Part shown: piece by piece, positions 50,892 to 59,392 of the stretch | Numbering within the stretch: position 1 is the first letter of the stretch | How the letters are laid out: each line of letters opens with the position of its first letter | Origin: an uncultured Clostridia bacterium | GTDB taxonomy: Bacteria; Bacillota; Clostridia; Christensenellales; Pumilibacteraceae | DNA length: 64,000 nucleotides | Direction: 5' to 3' | NCBI GenBank assembly: GCA_934270565.1 | Contig: CAKQPR010000005.1 | Coordinates: forward strand, 1 to 64,000 | Made by a program: the position numbers and the translations under genes | The notes under the pieces: generated by a model | Databases searched by the model: none | What the model was told of the DNA's origin: nothing | The model's input: the letters and a program-made list of their open reading frames with translations, nothing else

Positions 50892-51321
50892 CAGGTTGAC
50901 GGCGAAGGTTTCCCGAATAAAAAACGGGCGAACCTTCGTTGCCGTTAGCGCACCCGACAAATGCGAGGGGTGTAAGGCTTGCTATATAGGCAGGCTCGGC
51001 AAATCTACCGAGCTTCCCGCGAGAAACGAAATCGGCGCGAACGTCGGAGACAGCGTGGTTATCGAAACGTCCGTTTCGACGAATTTCGCGACGCTTGCGC
51101 TCGTATTGCTTCCGCTTACGTTTTTCGTGGCGGGAATAATAATCGCGCTTTCCGCGGGATTGAACGAACTTGCGGCGGGCGGAATCGGGCTCGGCGCGGC
51201 GATAATCGCTTTTGCGACAACGTTCGCCGCAGACAGAACGATCATACGGAAAAAATACGCGGCAAAAATAGTGGAAATACTGCCGTCGGAAAAGTCGGAC
51301 GGCGAGCCCCGCGAGGAATAA
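50878..51321 (+). CDS. RseC/MucC-like SoxR-reducing system protein
   Basis: A 147-residue membrane protein resembling RseC/MucC. Cys29, Cys32 and Cys35 (CEGCKAC) form the N-terminal cysteine cluster, followed by a beta-rich part (GDSVVIETS) and two membrane segments at about residues 72-91 and 96-118. In proteobacteria such proteins act with the Rnf complex to reduce SoxR, or modulate sigma-E; in Clostridia the role is not established, and no Rnf genes are near. The start ATG overlaps aspS by 14 bases with a weak ribosome binding site. The family call rests on the Cys pattern and topology. Confidence 0.7.
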   Translation: MKNCNRLTAKVSRIKNGRTFVAVSAPDKCEGCKACYIGRLGKSTELPARNEIGANVGDSVVIETSVSTNFATLALVLLPLTFFVAGIIIALSAGLNELAAGGIGLGAAIIAFATTFAADRTIIRKKYAAKIVEILPSEKSDGEPREE

Positions 51322-51371
51322 GCTTTGCGGGCTTGTTTGCGGGCGAGAAAAACGTAAGAGGACTGAGAAAA

Positions 51372-53489
51372 ATGCGGAGAGTGGTCAATTTCAGATGTTT
51401 TTTACTGACGTCTACGATTGCCGTTCTCTGCGTTTTGCTTTATACGAAAACTTCGGCGGCTTTGCGGGTGATTCTGCTCGCGCTCGTTTTCGCGGCTTTA
51501 CTCGGGTTGGCCGTAAGTTTTTTCGCGCAACGCGATTTCGTCAAGGGAATTTCGTTCGCGCTGGCTTTGCTTGTCGCGTTCGCCTGCGTTTTCGGAGCAA
51601 AAGCGGAAATTGACCGTCATACTTTCGAAATCGAAGAAAAAACCGAATATTCTTTCGTCGCGACGATCGAGGAATCGTCGGGAGAAACCGACTATTTCAC
51701 AATGAATCTGCGCTCTGTCGAAGCGGATGGTAAAAGCGTAAACGGCAATATGTATCTGTCCGTTTCGTCCGCGATCGGAACGGTAATACCGAGCCTCAAA
51801 AACGGCGATAAAATAGCGTTTAAGTCGTCTGTAATTCATCGTAAGCTCGAAACGAAGCTCGGTAAGTATAGCCGCGGCGATATGCGTTACGCGGCGTTCG
51901 TGACGGCGGACGAAATACAGTTCGTCGGAGCGGAAAACAACTTCTTCGACAACATGCGCAACGGTATGCGCGCGATACTCGAGGAAAATATCGGCGGTTA
52001 CGGAGCGCTTGCTTACGCCGTGCTTACGGGCGATAAAGGCGGGCTTGACGCGGGCGTAACCGATTATTACAGCGCGAGCGGAATAGGACATATTCTTGCC
52101 GTTTCGGGACTTCACGTCGGATTTATCACCGCCGCGCTCGTCTGGCTTCTGAATAAACTACGCACAAATCGTTACGTCAAGCTTGCGGTCGTATCGTCTG
52201 TATTGTTGTTTTATTCGTTCATAGCTTCGTTCTCGCCGTCCGTCGTGAGGGCAAGCGTAATGTGCGCGATCGGACTTACCGCGGATGCGTTCGGCGAAAG
52301 GCGCGACACGTTGAGCTCGCTTTGTTGCGCGGCTACTGCTATACTTCTCGTAAAGCCGCTGTATATTTACGACGTCGGGTTTGTGCTTAGCGTGTCTGCC
52401 GTGGCGGGGATTCTTATGTTCGCCGACGGGTTTAATCGGGCGCTGAAATTTCTTCCGAAGTTCGTTTCGGGCGCGCTTTCCGTATCAATGGCGGCGCAGC
52501 TCGGCATTACGCCCGCTACGCTCGTAGTGTTCGGGCGGTTCGCGCCGTACTCGATTATCGCAAACTTATTCGTCATTCCGATTATGAGCGTGACTTTCGT
52601 CGTTATCGTCGTTGCGCTCGTAATCGTCGCGATTATACCGCAATTCGGTCTGCTTCTGACGGTTTCGGGAGCAGGGCTCGTTGCGGTCGATCTTATCGCC
52701 AAGCTTATCTCGCTTATTCCGTTCGCTTCGATCATAATTCTGGCGGAAGAGTGGTTTATGTTCTCGTTCCCGCTGTTGTTCGTCTGCTCGAAATTCTTTA
52801 TGTTGCCGAAGTTCAAATGGATAACTTACGTTGTGACGATGGTCGCATGCGCCGCGGCGCTTACGGTCTGCAATATTCCGACCGTGGGAGCGGGCGATAT
52901 TATCGTGTGCGAAGGCTATAACAGCGTCACTACCGTAATCGAAACGACCGATAACGGCTGTATCGTTGTGGGTGACGTCGGGGCAAGCGGCACGGTCGTC
53001 GAGGTTCTCGGTAGCGTTCGGGAGAGAAAAATCACGGCGATCGTCGCAACGCGGATCGACAAAGACAACGCGCGATCACTTGCCAAGCTTTGTAAAAATT
53101 ACGGACTGAAAGGCGTTTACGCTTCCGCTTCGGCGAATGCGGACGGAATACAATCGCTCGTTTCCGAAGGCGCGGACATCGAGCTGTTTGGCGGCGAGAA
53201 ATTCGGACTTAAACCCGTGATATCGAACGGTAAATTCGTAGGATACGGCTATCCGTCGGAGAAACTGTTGTTGCTGACTGCCGGCGTTAATCCTTCCGAT
53301 CTCGAATCGGAAATTATAAACGACTATGCCGTTATACGCTCCGAAACTTACGGCAAAGATTATTTAAACCGCATTTATCTCGTCAATTTCAATAATTCGT
53401 TTATCGATGAAAAGCCGGTTGCCGTTCGCTCGGCGACCGACGGAAACTTCGTTTTCGGGCTTTCGGACGGCTCTGTAACGAATTTGTAG
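51372..53489 (+). CDS. comEC: ComEC/Rec2-family competence channel protein with degenerate C-terminal domain
   Basis: ComEC forms the inner-membrane channel for single-stranded DNA during transformation. The 705-residue product starts with two or three membrane segments and a DUF4131/OB-like extracellular part (about 70-200). The Competence domain carries the hallmark GIGHILAVSGLHVGFITAAL and FSPSVVRASVMCAIGLTADAFGERRDTL, with many membrane segments to about residue 500. The C-terminal region (about 510-705) sits where the metallo-beta-lactamase domain belongs but lacks the HxHxDH metal motif; the corresponding place reads ATRIDKDNARSL. Frame overlap upstream (to 50979) is not coding; ATG 51372 follows AAGAGGA. 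Confidence 0.87.
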   Translation: MRRVVNFRCFLLTSTIAVLCVLLYTKTSAALRVILLALVFAALLGLAVSFFAQRDFVKGISFALALLVAFACVFGAKAEIDRHTFEIEEKTEYSFVATIEESSGETDYFTMNLRSVEADGKSVNGNMYLSVSSAIGTVIPSLKNGDKIAFKSSVIHRKLETKLGKYSRGDMRYAAFVTADEIQFVGAENNFFDNMRNGMRAILEENIGGYGALAYAVLTGDKGGLDAGVTDYYSASGIGHILAVSGLHVGFITAALVWLLNKLRTNRYVKLAVVSSVLLFYSFIASFSPSVVRASVMCAIGLTADAFGERRDTLSSLCCAATAILLVKPLYIYDVGFVLSVSAVAGILMFADGFNRALKFLPKFVSGALSVSMAAQLGITPATLVVFGRFAPYSIIANLFVIPIMSVTFVVIVVALVIVAIIPQFGLLLTVSGAGLVAVDLIAKLISLIPFASIIILAEEWFMFSFPLLFVCSKFFMLPKFKWITYVVTMVACAAALTVCNIPTVGAGDIIVCEGYNSVTTVIETTDNGCIVVGDVGASGTVVEVLGSVRERKITAIVATRIDKDNARSLAKLCKNYGLKGVYASASANADGIQSLVSEGADIELFGGEKFGLKPVISNGKFVGYGYPSEKLLLLTAGVNPSDLESEIINDYAVIRSETYGKDYLNRIYLVNFNNSFIDEKPVAVRSATDGNFVFGLSDGSVTNL

Positions 53490-53545
53490 AAATGTGTAAA
53501 ACGACGAACGTGAAGTGAAATTTTCACAAGCGGACGGATTTTTCG

Positions 53546-53574
53546 TTGACATTTTTTCGGTGTCGTTGTAAACT
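53546..53574 (+). promoter_or_regulatory. Promoter of the ABC exporter pair
   Basis: TTGACA, 17 bases, TAAACT, 43 bases before the first exporter gene. A short palindrome GTGAAA-T-TTTCAC lies 18 bases upstream of the -35 box. Confidence 0.7.
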
Positions 53575-53617
53575 TTAAAGGTTGAAACTCATATATTGTT
53601 GCCCGAAGGAGAAGAGT

Positions 53618-55351
53618 ATGATCGGAAAGCTGATGCCTTGCGTCGGCAGGTATAAAAAATACGCGATTTTAGCCCCGCTTACCATGCTCGTCGAAGTGGC
53701 TATGGAAGTTTTGCTTCCCATAGTTATGCAGATGATCATCGATAACGGTATTCAGGCTCAGAACGCGTCTTACTGCCTGACGTGGGGGCTTATTATGATA
53801 GGAATGTCGCTGTTGTCGCTTGCCGGCGGCGCGCTTTGCGGCAGATTTACCGCGGTTGCCGGCACGGGGTTCGCGAGCGGAGTGAGAAAAAAACTGTTCG
53901 ATAAAGTTCAGGATTTCTCGTTCTACAACGTCGATAAATATTCGACCGCTTCGCTCGTTACGCGACTTACCACCGACGTAAACAACGCGCAGAACGCGTT
54001 TATGACGGTGATCCGTTCGCTTATCCGCGCCCCGGGGATGCTGATTTTCGCGATGGTTATGGCGTTTAACATCAATGCTAAAATGTCGCTTATTTTCGTA
54101 GTGGCTATCCCCGTGCTCGCGATTGCGATCCTTTTGATTTTCTCAAAAGCTCATCCGAGGTTCAGAGCGATGCTTCGTTGCTACGATAACCTTAACTCGG
54201 ACGTTCAGGAAAACCTTACTTCGATACGAACGGTAAAATCTTTCGTTCGCGAAGATTACGAAGACGAAAAGTTCAAAAAATGCTCCGAAGACGTGCGTAA
54301 AACTCAGGTGGCCGCCGAAAAGCTCATGATCTTAATGGGTCCCATTATGATGATCTGTATGTACGGCTGTATGCTTGCGGTTTACTGGTTCGGAGCTAAG
54401 TTCACGATCGGCGGCGAAATGACGATCGGTAAGATCACGAGTTTTCTGACCTACATTATGCAGGTTCTCATGTCGCTTATGATGATTGCGTTTTCGGGTA
54501 TCCAGCTCGTTATTTCGCGAGCTTCGATTTCGCGTATCGTCGAAGTTTTCGACGAGAAGATCGATATCGACGATTCGGACGCAGATCCCGATCTTAAACC
54601 CGCGGACGGCTCGATTTCGTTCAAAGACGTGAAATTCGGATACGGCAAAGGCGACGATATAAATCTCGTTTTCGACGGAATTAACCTTGAAATCAAATCG
54701 GGCGAAACCGTCGGAATTATCGGCGGAACGGGCTCGGCTAAATCAACGCTCGTTCAGCTTATCCCGCGCCTTTACGACGTTTGCGGCGGAAGCGTGAGCG
54801 TGGGCGGGCACGACGTGAGAGAATATAAGCTCGAAAATCTTCGCTCGGACGTGGCGATGGTGCTTCAGAAAAACGTGCTTTTCTCGGGAACGATCCTCGA
54901 AAACTTGCGCTGGGGCAACGAGAACGCGACTATGGAAGAGGTGATCGAAGCGGCGAAAGCGGCGCAGGCTCACGACTTTATCATGTCGTTCCCGAACGGT
55001 TACGACACCGACCTCGGACAGGGCGGAGTGAACGTTTCGGGCGGGCAGAAACAGCGACTTTGCATAGCTCGCGCGCTTCTCAAAAGCCCGAAAGTCATAA
55101 TCCTCGACGATTCCACGAGCGCCGTCGATACTGCGACGGACGCAAGTATCCGCGCGGCGTTCAGAAGCAATCTCAATCATATTACGACGCTTATCATCGC
55201 TCAGCGCATAAGCTCGGTAAGCGACGCGGATAAGATTATCGTGCTTGACGACGGCAAGATCGACGGAATAGGCACGCACGAGGAGCTTCTCGCGACAAAC
55301 GAAATATACCGCGAGGTTTACACTTCGCAGAACAAGGAGGAAAACAGATAA
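53618..55351 (+). CDS. ABC exporter half-transporter with degenerate ATP site
   Basis: A type IV (MdlA/BmrA-like) half-transporter of 577 residues: six membrane segments (about 1-310) followed by the nucleotide-binding domain. Walker A is GGTGSAKST (residues 369-377), with Ala374 where Gly is normal. The signature VSGGQKQRL is intact. The residue after Walker B is Asp498 (ILDDSTSAVD) instead of the catalytic Glu. This pattern marks the subunit that contributes a degenerate ATP site in heterodimeric exporters. AAGGAGA precedes the ATG at 53618; 12 upstream codons are excluded. The partner gene overlaps by one base. The substrate (drug, lipid or peptide) is unknown. Confidence 0.9.
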   Translation: MIGKLMPCVGRYKKYAILAPLTMLVEVAMEVLLPIVMQMIIDNGIQAQNASYCLTWGLIMIGMSLLSLAGGALCGRFTAVAGTGFASGVRKKLFDKVQDFSFYNVDKYSTASLVTRLTTDVNNAQNAFMTVIRSLIRAPGMLIFAMVMAFNINAKMSLIFVVAIPVLAIAILLIFSKAHPRFRAMLRCYDNLNSDVQENLTSIRTVKSFVREDYEDEKFKKCSEDVRKTQVAAEKLMILMGPIMMICMYGCMLAVYWFGAKFTIGGEMTIGKITSFLTYIMQVLMSLMMIAFSGIQLVISRASISRIVEVFDEKIDIDDSDADPDLKPADGSISFKDVKFGYGKGDDINLVFDGINLEIKSGETVGIIGGTGSAKSTLVQLIPRLYDVCGGSVSVGGHDVREYKLENLRSDVAMVLQKNVLFSGTILENLRWGNENATMEEVIEAAKAAQAHDFIMSFPNGYDTDLGQGGVNVSGGQKQRLCIARALLKSPKVIILDDSTSAVDTATDASIRAAFRSNLNHITTLIIAQRISSVSDADKIIVLDDGKIDGIGTHEELLATNEIYREVYTSQNKEENR

Positions 55352-57243
55352 TGCCTCCTAAGAATATGAAATTCGGTAAGCCGAAAAATACGGGAAAGAC
55401 GATCAAACGCTTGCTCGGTTATATGGGCAGATACAAATTCGCGCTCATCGCCGTTGCGCTTATGATCGGTTGCGCGTCGCTCGTTTCGATCGCGAGCACA
55501 TATTTCGCTTCCGTTCTGATCGACACCTATATAAAACCGAACGAAGGGTTAAACAACTGGGCGGAAGTCTATCCCGTACTCCTTAAAGTCGTAATAGTAA
55601 TAGGCGCGGTGTTCCTTTCCGGCGCGTTGCTTACCTACGTTTATAACCGCATAATGACGCATATCGGAACGCGAACGCTTAAGCGCCTTCGCGACGATAT
55701 GTTCACCCATATGCAAACCTTGCCGATCTCGTACTTCGATACGCACACTCACGGCGAGCTTATGTCGCGCTACACAAACGACGTGGACGTTGTTCGCGAA
55801 ATGCTGAGCGGAACGTTTACGCAACTTATATCGTCGGTGTTCAATATCGTCGGCGTGCTCGTCGCGATGATAATGCTTTCGCCGATACTCACGCTCATAA
55901 TCGTGGGCACGATGGTGCTGATAATGTTCTTTATCCGCGTCCTCATGTCGAAGAGCGGAGCGAACTTCCGCCGTCAGCAAAAAGCGGTGGGCGACGTAAA
56001 CGGCTATATCGAAGAAATGATAGACGGGCAGAGAGTCGTAAAAGTATTCTGCCACGAACCCGTCGTAAAGCAAGAGTTCGGCGTTCTTAACGAAGAACTT
56101 CGGCAGGCTTCGTGCGCGGCGAACACTTACGCGAATATTCTGATGCCGATCATGGGCAACCTTTCGCATATCATTTACGCGATTATCGCGATCGTCGGGT
56201 CGGTGCTTATCATCGCGGGTAAAGTTACGATGGGCGTAGGCGCGCTCGTTTCTTTCCTGCTGTATATCCGTCAGTTCTTTAACCCGATTACGCAGGTTTC
56301 GCAACAAATGAACTCGATTCTGTCGGGCTTGGCGGGTGCAGAACGCATTTTCGATATGCTTGACGAAAAGAGCGAAGCGGACGAAGGTTACGTCGAGCTC
56401 GTCAACGCAGAGATCGACGAGAACGGAAATATAACCGAAACGACCGAAAAAACGGGTTGCTGGGCATGGAAGCACCCTCACGGCGACGGAACGACGACTT
56501 ATACGCGGCTTGAAGGCAAAGTAGAGCTTGAAAACGTAACTTTCGGATACGTTCCCGAAAAGATCGTGCTCAAAGATCTGTCGCTGTACGCAAAAGCCGG
56601 ACAGAAGATAGCTTTCGTAGGCTCGACCGGCGCGGGCAAAACGACGATAACGAACCTTATAAACCGTTTCTATGATATTCAGTCCGGTAAAATCCGTTAC
56701 GACGGAATAAACATTACGAAAATTAAGAAGGACGATCTTCGCCGCTCGCTCGGCACAGTTCTTCAGGATACGCATCTGTTTACCGGTACAGTGAGGGATA
56801 ACGTTCGGTACGGACGGCTCGACGCGACCGACGAGGAAGTCGAAGCGGCTTGCAGGATAGCCAACGCCGACACGTTTATAAGGCATCTTCCCAACGGCTA
56901 CGACACGATGCTTACGAGCGACGGAGCGAACCTCAGTCAGGGGCAACGTCAGCTTCTTTCCATCGCCCGCGCCGCCGTCGCCGACCCGCCGGTGCTCGTT
57001 CTCGACGAAGCGACGAGCTCGATCGATACCCGCACCGAAGCGCTGATCGAAAAGGGAATGGACGCGCTTATGAACGGCAGAACGGTTTTCGTAATCGCGC
57101 ACAGGCTTTCGACCGTCCGCAATTCAAACGCCATTATGGTGCTCGAACACGGCGAAATTATCGAGCGCGGCAGCCATGACGATCTTATGAAGCTCAAAGG
57201 CAGATATTACAAACTTTATACCGGAATGTTCGAGCTTAGCTGA
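55351..57243 (+). CDS. ABC exporter half-transporter with canonical ATP site
   Basis: The partner of the preceding gene (MdlB/TM288-like), 630 residues. The N-terminal part has a basic leader and six membrane segments to about residue 330. A short Gly/Thr/Trp-rich insertion (TEKTGCWAWKHPHGDGTTTY, around 365-385) precedes the nucleotide-binding domain. Walker A is GSTGAGKTT (from residue 424), the signature reads LSQGQRQLL, and Walker B ends in the catalytic Glu553 (VLDEATSSID). LSQGQ instead of LSGGQ is common in this branch. Together with the degenerate partner it should form one asymmetric exporter in the cytoplasmic membrane. No regulator or substrate gene is adjacent. Confidence 0.92.
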   Translation: MPPKNMKFGKPKNTGKTIKRLLGYMGRYKFALIAVALMIGCASLVSIASTYFASVLIDTYIKPNEGLNNWAEVYPVLLKVVIVIGAVFLSGALLTYVYNRIMTHIGTRTLKRLRDDMFTHMQTLPISYFDTHTHGELMSRYTNDVDVVREMLSGTFTQLISSVFNIVGVLVAMIMLSPILTLIIVGTMVLIMFFIRVLMSKSGANFRRQQKAVGDVNGYIEEMIDGQRVVKVFCHEPVVKQEFGVLNEELRQASCAANTYANILMPIMGNLSHIIYAIIAIVGSVLIIAGKVTMGVGALVSFLLYIRQFFNPITQVSQQMNSILSGLAGAERIFDMLDEKSEADEGYVELVNAEIDENGNITETTEKTGCWAWKHPHGDGTTTYTRLEGKVELENVTFGYVPEKIVLKDLSLYAKAGQKIAFVGSTGAGKTTITNLINRFYDIQSGKIRYDGINITKIKKDDLRRSLGTVLQDTHLFTGTVRDNVRYGRLDATDEEVEAACRIANADTFIRHLPNGYDTMLTSDGANLSQGQRQLLSIARAAVADPPVLVLDEATSSIDTRTEALIEKGMDALMNGRTVFVIAHRLSTVRNSNAIMVLEHGEIIERGSHDDLMKLKGRYYKLYTGMFELS

Positions 57244-57290
57244 TATTATCGCAAGAAAGCAAAAATATTTCAAAATACGGGCAAAAACCG

Positions 57291-57319
57291 TTGACAAACA
57301 ACGCCTTTTTCCGTATAAT
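57291..57319 (+). promoter_or_regulatory. Promoter of rpmF
   Basis: Perfect consensus TTGACA, 17 bases, TATAAT, 46 bases before rpmF. Confidence 0.9.
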
Positions 57320-57365
57320 AGTATAGCATTGAATTTCGGAAAAACGATTTAGGAGGAGCACATCA

Positions 57366-57554
57366 ATGGCAGTTCCAAAGCATAAAGTATCCAAGCAGGC
57401 AGGCAATTCCAGATACGCAAACTGGAAGATCGAGAGCCCCGAAGTAGGCGAGTGTCCGCAGTGTCATTCCCCAAAGCTTGCTCACAGAGCGTGCAAGACT
57501 TGCGGATATTATGATAAGACCAGAAGCGTAGAAGTTAAGCAAGACAAAGAATAG
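57366..57554 (+). CDS. rpmF: 50S ribosomal protein L32
   Basis: A small large-subunit ribosomal protein of 62 residues. It begins MAVPKHKVSKQAGNSRYANWK and carries a complete zinc ribbon, CPQCHSPKLAHRACKTC, so this is the zinc-binding (C+) form. AGGAGGAG precedes the ATG. It has its own strong promoter and a terminator, with plsX following, the usual rpmF-plsX pairing. Confidence 0.97.
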   Translation: MAVPKHKVSKQAGNSRYANWKIESPEVGECPQCHSPKLAHRACKTCGYYDKTRSVEVKQDKE

Positions 57555-57568
57555 TTTTTTATGGACTT

Positions 57569-57607
57569 AATCAACCCCGCAATACTACGGGGTTGATTTT
57601 TGTTTTT
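57569..57607 (+). terminator. Terminator between rpmF and plsX
   Basis: AATCAACCCCG, loop CAATACTA, CGGGGTTGATT, then TTTGTTTTT. It ends two bases before the plsX ribosome binding site, so plsX depends on read-through or on an unrecognised promoter. Confidence 0.85.
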
Positions 57608-57617
57608 CGGAGGTATC

Positions 57618-58661
57618 ATGGTAAAAATTGCAGTTGACGCGTTCGGCGCGGATAAAGGCGTAGGCGTCGTTGTTGAAGGCGCGGTGAAATCGCTCGACGT
57701 ATACGAAAACGTAACCGTCGTGATTGTCGGCGATAAAGAGGAGATCGACACCGAACTCAACAAGTTTTCATACGATAAATTGCGTATCGAAGTAGTGGAC
57801 GCGAAAGAAAAAGTAACTAATAACGAGTCGCCCACGGTCGCAATCCGCGCTAAAAAGGACTCGTCGCTTGTCCGCGCGCTTGAAATAACCAAAAACGATC
57901 CCGAAGTCGTCGGTATGGTTTCGGCGGGCTCGACCGGTGCGGTTCTTACCGGAGGAATATTTAAAATAGGCAGAATCAAAGGCGTTCTTCGTCCGGCGCT
58001 TTGCCCGTTGCTTCCCACGTTCGACGGCGGCAAAGTTTGTATCGTGGACTGCGGCGCAAACATGGACTGCAAGCCCGAATACCTCGCGCAGTTCGCGCTT
58101 ATGGGCAGCGAATATATGAAGTCGATAGGCGTCGAAAATCCGCGTGTCGCGCTCGTCAGCGTCGGCGACGAGGACAAAAAGGGCAACGAACTTACGCACG
58201 CCGCGTTCGGAATTCTTAAAAAGCTCCCGATCAATTTCGTGGGCAATATGGAAGCGCGTTACGCCCTGAGCGGAAAATACGACGTACTCGTAACAGACGG
58301 CTTTGTCGGAAACGTTCTGCTTAAATCGGTAGAGGGTACGGCGATGGGCGTTATGAAAATGCTGAAAAACGAAATCAAATCGTCTTTTACGGCTAAAATC
58401 GGCGCGCTTTTCATGAAGAAGGGGCTTATGAATATCAAGAGCTCGATGGATTATCACGCGGTCGGCGGCGCGGCGTTCCTCGGTATCGAAAAAGTGCTCG
58501 TCAAAGGGCACGGCTCGTCGAACGCAAAGTCGATTTGCGCGGCTATAGGGCAGGTTGTGTCGATGGCAAGCCTCGGTTACGTCGATCGGATCAAGAAGAT
58601 CATAGGCGAGAACGACGTTCGCGCGTTTTTAGCCGAAACGGAGCAGTCGGGCAATGTCTGA
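57618..58661 (+). CDS. plsX: Phosphate acyltransferase PlsX
   Basis: PlsX converts acyl-ACP to acyl-phosphate, the first step of membrane phospholipid synthesis with PlsY. The 347-residue product has the N-terminal VKIAVDAFGADKG, MVSAGSTGAVLTGGIF, RPALCPLLPT, VDCGANMDCKPEYLAQFALMG, and TDGFVGNVLLKSVEGTAM, followed by GGAAFLG near the C terminus. The usual DxMGGD at the start reads DAFGADKG. The start is the ATG at 57618 after CGGAGG. It overlaps rnc by eight bases; the fabD, fabG and acpP genes often found between them are absent. Confidence 0.94.
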   Translation: MVKIAVDAFGADKGVGVVVEGAVKSLDVYENVTVVIVGDKEEIDTELNKFSYDKLRIEVVDAKEKVTNNESPTVAIRAKKDSSLVRALEITKNDPEVVGMVSAGSTGAVLTGGIFKIGRIKGVLRPALCPLLPTFDGGKVCIVDCGANMDCKPEYLAQFALMGSEYMKSIGVENPRVALVSVGDEDKKGNELTHAAFGILKKLPINFVGNMEARYALSGKYDVLVTDGFVGNVLLKSVEGTAMGVMKMLKNEIKSSFTAKIGALFMKKGLMNIKSSMDYHAVGGAAFLGIEKVLVKGHGSSNAKSICAAIGQVVSMASLGYVDRIKKIIGENDVRAFLAETEQSGNV

Positions 58662-59319
58662 AAAAGAAATCGACGCTGTCGAAAATCTGATCGGCTATAA
58701 GTTTTCGGACAAAAACCTTCTGATTTCCGCGCTAACGCACCAAAGTTACGTAAACGAGCACGGCGCGAAAGAATCGAATTATCAAAGGCTTGAATTCCTC
58801 GGCGACGCGATCCTCGATTTCGTCGTGGCCGAAATGCTTTACTTTACTTCGTCCGACGACGCGGGGAAAATGACCCGCGACCGCATAAAGGTGGTTTCGC
58901 GCGAGCCGCTCGCCCGCGCGGTCGAAAGACTTAATCTGCTCGATTACGTCAGAGTCGGAAGGGGCGCGAAGGAAGAAGCTTTCAGAATGGATAAACCGAA
59001 GTCCGACCTTTTCGAGTCGGTGCTTGCGGCGATCTATATCGATTCCAAGAAAAATATCGACGCGGCGCGAAAATTCATTCAGTCGAACCTCACGCTCGAC
59101 GTTACGACCGGAGACGCGAAATCGCGGCTTCAGGAATATATCCAGAAGAATATGCACGGCGTTCTGCCCGTGTATGAAACCGCTGCCGCGGACGGACGAA
59201 ATGCGTTTGTTTCCGAAGTTTTCGTCGGAAACGATAGAAAGGGAAGCGGCGAAGGTCGGACGAAGAAAGAAGCCGAACGCGAAGCGGCAAAGGCTGCGCT
59301 TAAAGCTTACGGCATCTGA
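58654..59319 (+). CDS. rnc: Ribonuclease III
   Basis: Double-strand-specific endoribonuclease that processes rRNA precursors and regulates mRNAs. The 221-residue product has the nuclease domain with YQRLEFLGDAILDFVVAEML (the signature with catalytic Glu and Asp) and DLFESVLAAIYID (second acidic set). The C-terminal double-stranded-RNA-binding domain starts near residue 153, with SRLQEYIQKNMHGVLPVYE and GEGRTKKEAEREAAKAAL. Length is normal. It starts inside the end of plsX, so the two are probably coupled. smc follows with its own promoter. Confidence 0.96.
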   Translation: MSEKEIDAVENLIGYKFSDKNLLISALTHQSYVNEHGAKESNYQRLEFLGDAILDFVVAEMLYFTSSDDAGKMTRDRIKVVSREPLARAVERLNLLDYVRVGRGAKEEAFRMDKPKSDLFESVLAAIYIDSKKNIDAARKFIQSNLTLDVTTGDAKSRLQEYIQKNMHGVLPVYETAAADGRNAFVSEVFVGNDRKGSGEGRTKKEAEREAAKAALKAYGI

Positions 59320-59328
59320 TATTATCGC

Positions 59329-59357
59329 TTTACAAACGAGACGGAAAGTGCTATAAT
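59329..59357 (+). promoter_or_regulatory. Promoter of smc-ftsY
   Basis: TTTACA, 17 bases, TATAAT, starting ten bases after the rnc stop. Confidence 0.8.
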
Positions 59358-59392
59358 TATAAGACACGCATACTCTGTTTAAGGAGCTCAAC

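Noticed and set aside
50979..51371. The comEC frame is open for 131 codons upstream of the chosen start
   Set aside because: This stretch overlaps the RseC-like gene in another frame and is Arg-rich without membrane segments; ATG 51372 has AAGAGGA in front.
57240..57252. CTGATATTATCGC occurs after both the second ABC gene and rnc (59317)
   Set aside because: A 13-base match is expected many times by chance in a window of this size.
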